Source: an uncultured Alphaproteobacteria bacterium (GTDB lineage Bacteria; Pseudomonadota; Alphaproteobacteria; Methylaequorales; Methylaequoraceae). From it: 64,000 nucleotides of DNA. How positions within the stretch are numbered: the stretch's first letter is position 1; each line of letters opens with the position of its first letter. Both the position numbers and the translations under genes were made by a program. The stretch covers positions 65,566 through 129,565 of the forward strand of contig CACMWI010000002.1 in assembly GCA_902617375.1 (NCBI GenBank), given 5' to 3'. The notes under the pieces were generated by a model that was given only the letters and a program-made list of their open reading frames with translations, ran no database searches and had not been told where the DNA came from. Shown here in pieces: positions 1 to 8,070 of this stretch.

Positions 1-327
1 TTCTTTTTCGACGGTTCTGGAATTATAAAGTTTTCAAATAAACCTGAAATAAGCAATGTAAAGATTGTTGATGAAAGTATAAAAAAAGACAAAAAAGAGA
101 AACCAATCAGTTCTGAAAAACTAATTAATAAAATTCTTAAAAAAATTCAAAATAAAGAAAATCACATAACTGATTTAACAAGCGAATTAGAAAAAACTAA
201 TTTTTCATCGAAACAAGGAAGTAATTATAATTATTTGGTAAATGAATTGAAAAAAGCACAGTTTGAACTTAACTCTCTTGAAAAGGAGTGGATTGATATT
301 GAAGAAAGAATGATAAGTGATGATTGA
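1..327 (+). CDS. ABC-F family ATPase, C-terminal end (partial)
   Basis: Open frame entering from the left edge and ending in TGA at 325-327. The visible 108 residues start in a strand resembling the end of the second ATPase domain of Uup/EttA-type ABC-F proteins (FFFDGSGIIKFS, compare 'LVFEGNGKIxEYVGG'). A lysine-rich linker follows, then a predicted coiled coil ending in LEKEWIDIEE. That layout matches the Uup C-terminal coiled-coil domain. ABC-F proteins act on ribosomes or branched nucleic acids and are not transporters. The catalytic motifs lie outside the window, so the subfamily is an inference. The stop codon overlaps the start of the next gene, suggesting co-transcription. Confidence 0.6.
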   Translation, partial: FFFDGSGIIKFSNKPEISNVKIVDESIKKDKKEKPISSEKLINKILKKIQNKENHITDLTSELEKTNFSSKQGSNYNYLVNELKKAQFELNSLEKEWIDIEERMISDD

Positions 328-1720
328 ATCAAATTCTTTTAAAATCAGCATATTGTTTTCTGGAATTTTTTTATCAATAATACCAGACATTTTAAATCTT
401 AATGATGGCTTTACGAGTGATGGAAAGTTGGTGATAAGAATGTTGATTTTAATGATCTTTTGCTGGCTAACTGAAATTATACCTATTTCTATTACGGCAT
501 TGCTTCCTATATTATTTTCTCCCTTTTTTTTAGAAATTAAATTTACAGAAGTTCTGAGTAACTATGCAAGTTCAGTTGTTTTTCTTCTTTTAGGAGGATT
601 TATTTTGGCTCAAGGTTTTGAAAAGAGTCAGTTGCATAGAAGAATTGCTTTAAAAACACTTTTAGAATTTGGTAAGACACGTAAGAGAATAATTTTCATT
701 ATAATGTTTGCTACAGCATTTTTTAGTATGTGGTTATCCAATACAGCAACATGTTTATTAATGCTTCCAATTGTGAAGAACATACTTGATAGTAATTTTA
801 ATACTTCAGATGATAATGAATTTTCTAAATTTCTTATACTCTCAATAGCTTATTCTTCCTCTATTGGAGGGATGGCTACTCCTATCGGAACAATACCTAA
901 TGCAGTTATGATTGGTTTTCTGAAAGAAAATCATAATATTGAAATTGATTTTGTTCAGTGGTTCACATTTGGTTTTCCTTTGGTATTAATGTTACTTTTC
1001 TTACTTTTTGTATATCTGGGGTTGAAGTTTGAAAATAAAAATGTTGATAGAACGTTTATTCGTAAGAAATTTCAAGAATTGGGAAATTTTTCTTTTAAAG
1101 AAAAAGTAACAGTTTTTATATTAACGCTGACTTTAAGTCTATGGATTCTTAAAAATACATTAAATGAAGCTCTCGGAATTAATTTAAATGATGCAGTAAT
1201 AGCAATATTTGGATCTTTTCTTTTCTTTATAATACCAATAAAAAAATCAAATTTCATTCTTTCATCTGATTGGTATAGAAATATCCCTTGGAACGTTCTC
1301 ATTCTTTTTGGAGGTGGACTTTCCATGGCATCTCTTATAACTTCGACAGGACTTGCAAATGAATTTTCTAAAATTTTTTACTCTTTTAACTCATTTAAAT
1401 TATTAACCCTAATATTTATAATTGCCATAATCACTTCTTTTTTGACAGAATTTACAAGTAATACTGCAACTACTTTCCTTCTATTACCAATCTTAAGTAT
1501 ATTTGCCCTAAATAATAATATGGATGTGATCAATTTAACATTACCATTTGTACTTGCTGCCAGTTGTGCTTTTATGATGCCGATAGCAACTCCACCAAAT
1601 GCAATAGTTTATTCAAGTAATAAGTTTAAAATCTCATTTATGGCTTCAAATGGTTTTTTTATTAATTTGATTTCTGTTACAATAATATCCCTTTATGTTT
1701 ACTTTTTTAATAATTTCTAA
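320..1720 (+). CDS. SLC13/DASS family sodium-coupled anion transporter
   Basis: A 466-residue integral membrane protein of the divalent anion:Na+ symporter family, which imports dicarboxylates, citrate or sulfate. Both family SNT signatures are visible, SNTAT at about residue 140 and again at about 380, each in a re-entrant hairpin region. They are followed by the paired GMATPIGTIPN and PIATPPN loops that bind sodium and substrate. The N-terminal WLTEIIPISITALLP segment is also typical. ATG at 320 is preferred to the in-frame GTG at 317; it overlaps the stop of the upstream ABC-F gene. Substrate cannot be read from the sequence; C4-dicarboxylates are the commonest choice in marine bacteria. 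Confidence 0.88.
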   Translation: MIESNSFKISILFSGIFLSIIPDILNLNDGFTSDGKLVIRMLILMIFCWLTEIIPISITALLPILFSPFFLEIKFTEVLSNYASSVVFLLLGGFILAQGFEKSQLHRRIALKTLLEFGKTRKRIIFIIMFATAFFSMWLSNTATCLLMLPIVKNILDSNFNTSDDNEFSKFLILSIAYSSSIGGMATPIGTIPNAVMIGFLKENHNIEIDFVQWFTFGFPLVLMLLFLLFVYLGLKFENKNVDRTFIRKKFQELGNFSFKEKVTVFILTLTLSLWILKNTLNEALGINLNDAVIAIFGSFLFFIIPIKKSNFILSSDWYRNIPWNVLILFGGGLSMASLITSTGLANEFSKIFYSFNSFKLLTLIFIIAIITSFLTEFTSNTATTFLLLPILSIFALNNNMDVINLTLPFVLAASCAFMMPIATPPNAIVYSSNKFKISFMASNGFFINLISVTIISLYVYFFNNF

Positions 1721-1729
1721 AACTTTACA

Positions 1730-2959
1730 ATGAAAAATATTGCTATTTTGGTTGATTTGGAGCTAACAATTCACGCAGGAGGACATGTAAAATTCTGGGA
1801 AAGAGTAAGCTATTCAATAAAAAATTCCTGTAAAAAATTCCATTTTTCGCTTTTTTTTTTGGGTGACAGCTTTAAAAAAAAAAAGATAGGAAAGAACGTT
1901 ACTTTCTATACATTAAAGCCAATAATATCATCAAAAGTTCTTAAACCTCTTGGAGTAGACGCTGATGCAACCGATTTATTTCCAATTAATCCCAGACTAT
2001 TTATGATTTTAAAAGACTTTGATTTGATTCACACTACAGATCAACTTTTTACAATGGCAAAAACAGGACTATATGCTTCGAGGTTTTGGAAAATTCCACT
2101 GACGACTTCTTTACATACTGATACACCTTCGTATTCAGGATATTACATTAAGAAAATTTTTAAAAACTTTCCCAGATTAGTTTACTATTTATTTATAAAC
2201 AAAATTAAACTGCATCAAAGAATTCCTAAAAAACAAAAGTTGAGAATGAATAATTATCTTATGTATTGCGATAAAGGAATGATCAATGACGACATCCCTT
2301 TTAAAAAATATAATTTTCAGTCAGGTGTTTTGGATAAAATAACAAAGTTATCTAGGGGTGTTGACAAGAATATTTTTAAAAGAAAAAAAATTGATAAAAA
2401 ATGTCTTTTTAAAAAATACGAAATATCAAAGGAAGATAAAGTCATTTTATTTTGTGGCAGAATTCATGAATTAAAAGGTGTCTTTCTACTTTCAAAAATT
2501 CATAAAATTTTAAAGAAACAAATAAAGATAGTTTCTATTTTAGCTGGTCAAAACATTCATGGTGATAAATGTCTAGAAATTGGAGGTAGTAAAATTAAGT
2601 TGATAGGTTATGTTGATCAGAATGAAATTTCTAATTTATATAATTTATGTGATTTATTTGTATTTCCCTCTAAATATGAGATTGGTCCGCAAGTAGTTTT
2701 AGAGGCAAAATCATGTGGCGCCATACCGGTAGTTTATCCAACAGGAGGTGGAAAGAGAATATCTAAAAGTGGAGAGGATGGAATTGTAATTAAGGAATAT
2801 GATTCAAAAGTTTGGGCTTCACAGATTAAAAAAATTTTAAACGACAAAAAAAAAATTAATTATATGAGAAATAATATCTTAAATGAATACAAACCAATGT
2901 CATGGAAGAAAATATTTGAGAAATTTTTTATCGACGAGTGGAATTTGATTCTTAAATGA
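1730..2959 (+). CDS. GT4 family glycosyltransferase, probably lipid-directed
   Basis: A 409-residue retaining GT-B glycosyltransferase of family 4. The N-terminal acceptor domain has a Gly-rich loop (HAGGHVKFWERV, 15-26) and an HTDTPSYSGYY segment (129-139) like that of SqdX/MgtA glycolipid synthases. Next comes SRGVD (208-212), then the nucleotide-sugar domain opening with GRIHELKG (243-250) and an EX7E motif (E317/E325). No signal peptide or membrane helix is evident. The stop overlaps the following deacetylase start (ATGA), and an HpnL-like membrane protein follows, so the three probably form one pathway making an amino-sugar glycolipid. Donor and acceptor are inference; a BshA-like role with a deacetylase partner is the main alternative, but no bshC is present here. 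Confidence 0.82.
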   Translation: MKNIAILVDLELTIHAGGHVKFWERVSYSIKNSCKKFHFSLFFLGDSFKKKKIGKNVTFYTLKPIISSKVLKPLGVDADATDLFPINPRLFMILKDFDLIHTTDQLFTMAKTGLYASRFWKIPLTTSLHTDTPSYSGYYIKKIFKNFPRLVYYLFINKIKLHQRIPKKQKLRMNNYLMYCDKGMINDDIPFKKYNFQSGVLDKITKLSRGVDKNIFKRKKIDKKCLFKKYEISKEDKVILFCGRIHELKGVFLLSKIHKILKKQIKIVSILAGQNIHGDKCLEIGGSKIKLIGYVDQNEISNLYNLCDLFVFPSKYEIGPQVVLEAKSCGAIPVVYPTGGGKRISKSGEDGIVIKEYDSKVWASQIKKILNDKKKINYMRNNILNEYKPMSWKKIFEKFFIDEWNLILK

Positions 2960-3711
2960 AAAACATTTTATTTATAATACCTCACCCAGATGACGAGATT
3001 GTAGGAAGTTGTTGTATAATAAAAAGATATATTAGTAACAAAAAAAATATTTTTTTATTTTTTGTCACAAATGGAGTTATTTCTTCAAGTTCTTCTTGGT
3101 TTTGGAATAAAAAAAAAGTCAAAAATATGATAGATATTAGAAAAAAGGAAATGAAATTAAGTGCCAAAAAACTAGGTGTTAAAACTATCTATTTTCAAAA
3201 TATTTCAACAAGAACATTAAAAGACAAAATTTTTAGGACCTTCGTTAAGATTCGTAAAATCATTACTGCAAAAAAAATAGATGCATTATTCTGTCCAGCC
3301 TATGAGGGAGGTCATCAAGATCATGATGTTTCAAATTTTATATGTTCAAAGTTGACAAAGTATTGCAAGGTTTTTGAGTTTCCAGAATATAATTATTTCA
3401 AGAATACAATTAATTGTAACAAATTTATAAAAAGTGACGATAATTTAACAATTTTGAACCTTACAGAGGAAGAAAAAGAATTTAAGAAAAATTGCTTGAA
3501 AATATATAAATCCGAGCAGAAAAATCTTAACTACATAAATATCAATGTCGAGTCATTTAGACCTTTAAAAGATTACGACTATTCTAAGCCAGCTCACTCT
3601 GGTGTACTCTTCTACAGAAGGTTCAGTTTATTTTCTTGGCATCCTCGAGTTGATGGTGATAAACCTGAGTATGTTTGTAAAAAAATTACAGAATCAAAAA
3701 TTTTTAAATAA
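2956..3711 (+). CDS. PIG-L/LmbE family N-acetylglucosaminyl deacetylase
   Basis: A 251-residue zinc-dependent deacetylase of the PIG-L/LmbE family, which removes the acetyl group from GlcNAc linked to lipids, inositol or malate. The two metal-binding signatures are intact: PHPDDE at residues 9-14 (His, Asp, Asp) and GGHQDHD at 118-124. Length fits the family. It starts inside the glycosyltransferase stop (ATGA overlap) and is followed with no gap by the HpnL-like gene. The natural reading is that the glycosyltransferase adds GlcNAc and this enzyme exposes the amine. The exact substrate is not visible from sequence. Confidence 0.87.
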   Translation: MKNILFIIPHPDDEIVGSCCIIKRYISNKKNIFLFFVTNGVISSSSSWFWNKKKVKNMIDIRKKEMKLSAKKLGVKTIYFQNISTRTLKDKIFRTFVKIRKIITAKKIDALFCPAYEGGHQDHDVSNFICSKLTKYCKVFEFPEYNYFKNTINCNKFIKSDDNLTILNLTEEEKEFKKNCLKIYKSEQKNLNYININVESFRPLKDYDYSKPAHSGVLFYRRFSLFSWHPRVDGDKPEYVCKKITESKIFK

Positions 3712-4683
3712 ATGATGAAGATAAAATTTTTAATTTTTCTTATTTTAGGAATTTTTATATTTCATTGGGTATACAAATTCTTTGCTGGACCTGAATCAAT
3801 ACAATTAATACTGAATGCTAAATACAAAATTTTTTACCTTATAATAGCTCACATACCAACACTTTATTTTGACAGTTTGGCATGGATAATCTTGATGAAA
3901 AACAAATTATCAACGAAAACTGCATTTATAATAACATGGATCTCACAAACTTCTGGCAAATTTATACCTTCAGGAAATATTACTGGTGAATTTGTTAGAT
4001 TTTATCTTGCTAGAAGAAGTGGTCAGAAATTTAGCGAAGCTTCATCAACGGTTTTAATGGATTTATTTATTGCAACTTTTTCATTATTTCTAATTGGTCT
4101 TGCAGCTTTAATTTTTATTATTTTTTCTCTCAAATCAAATTTAATTCTCAATCAATTTCAATATTTAATTTTGGCGTTCTCTTTAATTTCCTTAGGCACT
4201 TTATTTTTTCTCCTTATAATCAGAAAAAGAGTAATTTCTAAATTTTTAGTGATTACAAAGAAATTTGAATTTTTAAGTAAAAAAAATATTTTTAATCTTC
4301 TAAGATTAGATATTTCTCTTAACAAATTAAGTCATAGAAAATGGTGTTTGCTGAATGCAGTTGTGTTGAGACTAATGGGTTGGATTGCCGGTGCTTTTGA
4401 GATATACGTTTTTTTTTTGATTATAGGTGTTGATGCCAAAATTACTGATGTAATAATAATAGAATCAGTTACAGCTATTATAAGATCAGCTGCTTTTTTC
4501 ATACCTTCAGCTATAGGTGTTCAAGAGCTTGCTTTTGTGATTGTTGGAGAGCTAGTAGGATATTCTAGTATAGTTTCTTTTTCAGTTGCTATTGGAAGAA
4601 GATTGAGGGAAATAATGGTAGGAATTCCCGCAATAATTACTTGGATTATTATTTTTAGAAAGCAATCAAATCACTTTAATTAA
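3712..4683 (+). CDS. HpnL-like / UPF0104 integral membrane protein
   Basis: A 323-residue polytopic membrane protein of the lysylphosphatidylglycerol synthase transmembrane-region superfamily. The segment IPTLYFDSLAWIILM, followed by WISQTSGKFIPSGNITGEFVR and later FFIPSAIGVQELAFVIVGE, matches the pattern of HpnL, a membrane protein associated with hopanoid clusters, and of AglD-type proteins. It has about eight hydrophobic segments and no cytoplasmic aminoacyl-transferase domain, so it is unlikely to make lysyl-lipids. Proteins of this fold are suspected lipid flippases. It begins immediately after the deacetylase stop. Its last 18 bases overlap the convergent gene on the other strand. Confidence 0.75.
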   Translation: MMKIKFLIFLILGIFIFHWVYKFFAGPESIQLILNAKYKIFYLIIAHIPTLYFDSLAWIILMKNKLSTKTAFIITWISQTSGKFIPSGNITGEFVRFYLARRSGQKFSEASSTVLMDLFIATFSLFLIGLAALIFIIFSLKSNLILNQFQYLILAFSLISLGTLFFLLIIRKRVISKFLVITKKFEFLSKKNIFNLLRLDISLNKLSHRKWCLLNAVVLRLMGWIAGAFEIYVFFLIIGVDAKITDVIIIESVTAIIRSAAFFIPSAIGVQELAFVIVGELVGYSSIVSFSVAIGRRLREIMVGIPAIITWIIIFRKQSNHFN

Positions 4684-5385
4684 TTCAACTTTATTGTATT
4701 GAAGTGAGTATTTCTCCAAAATGTTATCTAAATTAATTTTGGCTTGCTTTGGTTTGATACTAATAAAAAAGGTATTTGGTCCAGTTCGATTTCTTATTAC
4801 GGGAATGGAAGTTTTAATATTGCATTCATTTAGATTTTCAAAAATATATTTTAAATAATCAAAAGTTTTCTTCCTAAAGGACTGAAATTGACAAAATATT
4901 ATGATTTTATTATTTTGAAGATAAATTTTACAGTCCTCAGTTAAAACATACTTCATAGAGTTTTTTCCGGTTTTATTTAAAGCGAGTCCATTGTCTGGAT
5001 CTAAAAAAATTATTTGTTGGTGTCGATGATGATATAATGACCGTTCAAGCCACTTCTTTCTGTCGTTAAATTTAATAGGTTCATTGAAAAAATTTATATA
5101 TTTTTTCAAATGCGTTTCGTTAGTAAAAAGCTCTAAATTTCTAAATTTTTTTTTTTGGAATTTTTTGAATTCATTTATTATAACTTTATCATATAACTTC
5201 AATTCCTCATCATATAGAAATTTTCGCTTTTCACCGTCCTTTTTTTTTAATTCAGAGGGTCCAATTTCAGCTGGATTTACAAGATACCAATTCAATCCTA
5301 CTTTCATATTAAGTTGGGTACTTAAAAATTTTAGGAAAAGAAATTTAAAATAATCGTGAATATCTCCTAGGTAACGCTCTTGCAT
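4666..5385 (-). CDS. Conserved protein of unknown function (QERYLGD/DPDNG family)
   Basis: A 239-residue soluble protein whose function I do not know. It resembles a scattered bacterial family beginning 'MQDRYVGDIGDFGKYGLLR', with a central 'DPDNGI' motif: here MQERYLGDIHDYFKF at residues 1-15, a WYLV segment at 33-36, and FLDPDNG at 127-133. There is no signal peptide or membrane segment. The C-terminal part has short alternating beta/alpha elements and ends near a TFFISIKP strand, compatible with an alpha/beta fold. The gene converges on the HpnL-like gene with an 18-base overlap and is divergent from amtB. The acidic DPD cluster may be catalytic or metal-binding, but that is speculation. 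Confidence 0.65.
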   Translation of the reverse strand: MQERYLGDIHDYFKFLFLKFLSTQLNMKVGLNWYLVNPAEIGPSELKKKDGEKRKFLYDEELKLYDKVIINEFKKFQKKKFRNLELFTNETHLKKYINFFNEPIKFNDRKKWLERSLYHHRHQQIIFLDPDNGLALNKTGKNSMKYVLTEDCKIYLQNNKIIIFCQFQSFRKKTFDYLKYIFENLNECNIKTSIPVIRNRTGPNTFFISIKPKQAKINLDNILEKYSLQYNKVELIKVI

Positions 5386-5509
5386 AATTGATTAAAAAAT
5401 AAACATTAACTTAATAGTGCATAAATATTAGTCAAAATTATAATCCTTAATTGTTAACATAAATAAATAACCCAACTAAAACAATAACTTACATAGATTA
5501 TTGTGATTT

Positions 5510-5524
5510 TGGCACAGTTCCTGC
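5510..5524 (+). promoter_or_regulatory. Sigma-54 (RpoN) promoter of amtB
   Basis: TGGCACAGTTCCTGC matches the sigma-54 consensus TGGCACGNNNNTTGC at all defined positions except two (A for G after TGGCAC; C for T before TGC). The invariant GG (5511-5512) and GC (5523-5524) have the required ten bases between them. Transcription would begin about 12 bases downstream, leaving a leader of roughly 35 bases before amtB. Ammonium transporters are classic NtrC/sigma-54 targets. I did not find a full NtrC dyad upstream; only a TGCA half-site near 5419. Confidence 0.72.
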
Positions 5525-5569
5525 ATATCTCTCCTATTAACAATAATAATATCTTAATAGGGAGAAAAT

Positions 5570-6919
5570 ATGATTTCTTATATTTTTAACAGGAATGTTA
5601 AGTTTAACCTAAATAAAATATTAAACTTTTCATTCTTTGCATTATTTTTACTACTCTCAGTAAATGTTAATGCACAAGATGCAGCAGAGGCCGCTCCTGC
5701 TGTTTCGTCAGAAGTAGCGTATATTTTAAATACGTTTCTTTTTTTAGTTTGCGGATTTTTAGTAATGTTTATGGCCGCTGGTTTTTGTATGCTTGAGGCC
5801 GGTCAAGTCAGGAGTAAAAACACTGCTGTAATTTGTCTTAAAAACATAGGCTTATTTTCAATTGCTGGCTTAATGTATTTTTTAGTCGGCTACAATTTAA
5901 TGTACGACGGTGTTGATGGTGGATACATGGGATCTTTTTCATTGTTTGATAGGAGCTCAGACGTTGATTTAGAAACTGGCTATGCTGCAGCCTCAGATTG
6001 GTATTTTCAGATGGTTTTTGTTGCAACTACAGCATCTATTGTTTCCGGAGCATTAGCGGAAAGAATTCTTATTTGGCCTTTCTTTCTTTTCATAGCCATA
6101 TTAACTGCATTCATTTATCCAATTGCTGGCTCTTGGCAATGGGGTGGAGGTTGGTTAAGTGAAATGGGTTTCTCTGATTTCGCTGGATCAACTTTAGTTC
6201 ATTCAGTAGGAGGATGGGCAGCATTAGCTGGTGCAATCTTATTGGGTTCAAGAGATGGAAAATACTCAGCAGATGGTAAGGTTAATGTTATACCTGGTTG
6301 TTCTCTTCCGATGACAACACTTGGTGTGTTCATCCTGTGGCTCGGTTGGTTTGGTTTTAACGGAGGGTCTCAACTAGCTTTAGGATCTGGAGCTGATGCA
6401 ACAGCTGTTGCAGACATTTTTGTTAATACAAATCTTGCAGCTGCTGGTGGAGTTTTAGCATGTATGATTGTAAGTAAAGCAACAAATAGTCACACTAATA
6501 TTGCAGCAACTTTAAATGGCGCTATTGCTGGTTTAGTAGCAATCACCGCTGAACCGCTTACTCCTTCAATGGGTCAAGCCGTGATTATTGGTGCAATTGG
6601 TGGTATAATTTGCATGTACGGTATGAAGTTACTTGATATGTTAAAAATTGATGATGTTGTTGGCGCGATTCCTGCCCACCTTTTCGCTGGAATTTGGGGC
6701 ACATTAGTTGTTGCCTGGACAAATCCAGATGCGTCTCTAGGTGTCCAAGCTATCGGTGTAGTTTCTTATGGATTATTCACCGTGATTCTCAGTTTTATTG
6801 TCTGGTTTGTGATAAAAACTGTTATTGGAATAAGAGCATCGAAAGAAGATGAGGAATATGGTCTTGATATGAGTGAATTAGGCACTGTTTCTTATCCAGA
6901 CTTTAATAAATCCAAATAA
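5570..6919 (+). CDS. amtB: Ammonium transporter AmtB
   Basis: A 449-residue Amt/Mep/Rh channel that imports ammonium. An N-terminal extension ending near VNVNAQDAA looks like a cleaved signal peptide (cleavage near residue 35). Family hallmarks are AGFCMLEAGQVRSKN (70-84), the periplasmic Phe gate in WYFQMVFVATTAS (144-156), and the twin pore histidines in STLVHSVGG (H211) and IPAHLFAGIWG (H370). A clear Shine-Dalgarno AGGGAG lies about 7 bases before the ATG. A sigma-54 promoter precedes it and a strong terminator follows, so it is probably monocistronic and nitrogen-regulated. The usual partner glnK is not adjacent. Confidence 0.97.
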   Translation: MISYIFNRNVKFNLNKILNFSFFALFLLLSVNVNAQDAAEAAPAVSSEVAYILNTFLFLVCGFLVMFMAAGFCMLEAGQVRSKNTAVICLKNIGLFSIAGLMYFLVGYNLMYDGVDGGYMGSFSLFDRSSDVDLETGYAAASDWYFQMVFVATTASIVSGALAERILIWPFFLFIAILTAFIYPIAGSWQWGGGWLSEMGFSDFAGSTLVHSVGGWAALAGAILLGSRDGKYSADGKVNVIPGCSLPMTTLGVFILWLGWFGFNGGSQLALGSGADATAVADIFVNTNLAAAGGVLACMIVSKATNSHTNIAATLNGAIAGLVAITAEPLTPSMGQAVIIGAIGGIICMYGMKLLDMLKIDDVVGAIPAHLFAGIWGTLVVAWTNPDASLGVQAIGVVSYGLFTVILSFIVWFVIKTVIGIRASKEDEEYGLDMSELGTVSYPDFNKSK

Positions 6920-6935
6920 ACTGACTCCCCATAGA

Positions 6936-6978
6936 TAGATAGTGAGTTCTAAATTTTAGAACTCACTTATCTATTTTT
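6936..6978 (+). terminator. Rho-independent terminator after amtB
   Basis: AGTGAGTTCTAAA (6941-6953) and TTTAGAACTCACT (6955-6967) are perfect inverted repeats. The stem extends outward by AGAT/ATCT with one bulged base, and a TTTTT run follows at 6973-6977. It lies 16 bases past the amtB stop and overlaps the stop codon of the convergent eipB gene. It is the only convincing hairpin-plus-T-run terminator I see in the window. Confidence 0.8.
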
Positions 6979-7770
6979 GCAATCAAGTGGATTCAAACTT
7001 ACTTTTTTTAAATTCAGCTCTAAAGAATAATCAGGATAATCGTACCTAAAAAAACTTGCTATTCCTTGATCATTAAGGTGAAGCGTTTGCTCAAAAATTG
7101 GAGTTTGCACTTTATCTTGATAATACGCCATCCTTACTTTTCTAAACTTATTTTTAATACCCTTGTCTAATTTTTTCTTATCTACAGAAACAACCTCATC
7201 AGTAAAGAATACTGAAATATTAAAATATTTGTCTGGAATTGTTCCTTCATAAACGTTGCGTACTATTAACTTTTTTCCTGATTCAAGATTATCTAAAACA
7301 TCTTCTAAAAATTTATGAGGAAAAATAACATCTTTTGAAAAATTATATTCTTTATCAGTTTGCTCAAATCTAATATTCAGACTTTCCTTTCTTTCAGCCT
7401 TACCGTGGTGTCTCTCAACAACTTCTGCGTCTTCCTTTACCTCTAAAACAAATTCCATTTTGTTGCCATCGCTCATTTCGTTTAACGAGTAATTAATTTC
7501 GCTAACAGTTCCAACACCATAAGAATTTACAAATCTTGTCATCATCCTTTGAGTAGTGACCCAAGATTGTTCACAGTTATTGATCCAATCAATTAACAAG
7601 TATCCCGACGCTTTATCGACATATGTTTTTCCAGGAACTCTGGGAGAATCAATTTCGGCTAGTGAAATATCATATTCGCTTTGAAATGATAGAAGTTTAG
7701 CATTTGCAATATTAGGGTTACATAGGAAGAAAATGGAGAGTGTTAAAAGAAGATTTTTGAATTTTTTCAT
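6967..7770 (-). CDS. eipB: EipB family periplasmic envelope-integrity protein (DUF1849)
   Basis: A 267-residue exported protein with a signal peptide (MKKFKNLLLTLSIFFLCNPN... to IANA). The mature start LLSFQSEYDISLAE, then DKASGYLLIDWINNCEQSW, matches the DUF1849/EipB pattern 'YDLSL..G.M.Y...C.G'. EipB is an alphaproteobacterial beta-spiral periplasmic protein needed for envelope integrity in Brucella, stabilised by a disulfide between an early and a C-terminal cysteine. Both are present here (C66 and C264). ATG at 7770 is preferred because it places the signal peptide at the N-terminus; in-frame ATGs at 7818 and 7797 would add residues ahead of it. It converges on amtB. Confidence 0.78.
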   Translation of the reverse strand: MKKFKNLLLTLSIFFLCNPNIANAKLLSFQSEYDISLAEIDSPRVPGKTYVDKASGYLLIDWINNCEQSWVTTQRMMTRFVNSYGVGTVSEINYSLNEMSDGNKMEFVLEVKEDAEVVERHHGKAERKESLNIRFEQTDKEYNFSKDVIFPHKFLEDVLDNLESGKKLIVRNVYEGTIPDKYFNISVFFTDEVVSVDKKKLDKGIKNKFRKVRMAYYQDKVQTPIFEQTLHLNDQGIASFFRYDYPDYSLELNLKKVSLNPLDCKNR

Positions 7771-7833
7771 GTTATATTTGTTGTTAAATTTACTCATTTT
7801 ATTAAAGTGAATAAGCATAATATTTTTTTTTAA

Positions 7834-8070
7834 ATGATAAAAGCTTTAATTTTTCTATTAGTTATTTTATTTGTTTTCTTTCTCTTTTTTTTTTCTTCAA
7901 AATTTAAAAGAAAAGCACTGGTTTTATCTCTATCAATTTTAATAATTATAATGTCTGTTTTAACACTAGCTTTATTTTTATTAGAGAATAATTCCGAGGA
8001 AAAGTTGTATATTCCACCTAAATATGACGGAGAAAAGGTAATTCCTGGGTTTTTTGATGAAAAAAATTAA
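7834..8070 (+). CDS. Small two-helix membrane protein (DUF6111-like)
   Basis: A 78-residue protein with two hydrophobic helices (about residues 3-21 and 28-48) and a polar tail, LYIPPKYDGEKVIPGFFDE. The tail resembles the 'YVPPRLEDGRIVPG' ending of alphaproteobacterial DUF6111 proteins, which commonly sit beside the CCA-adding enzyme gene, as here. The end overlaps the next start by 14 bases, supporting translational coupling. Function is unknown. Confidence 0.68.
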   Translation: MIKALIFLLVILFVFFLFFFSSKFKRKALVLSLSILIIIMSVLTLALFLLENNSEEKLYIPPKYDGEKVIPGFFDEKN

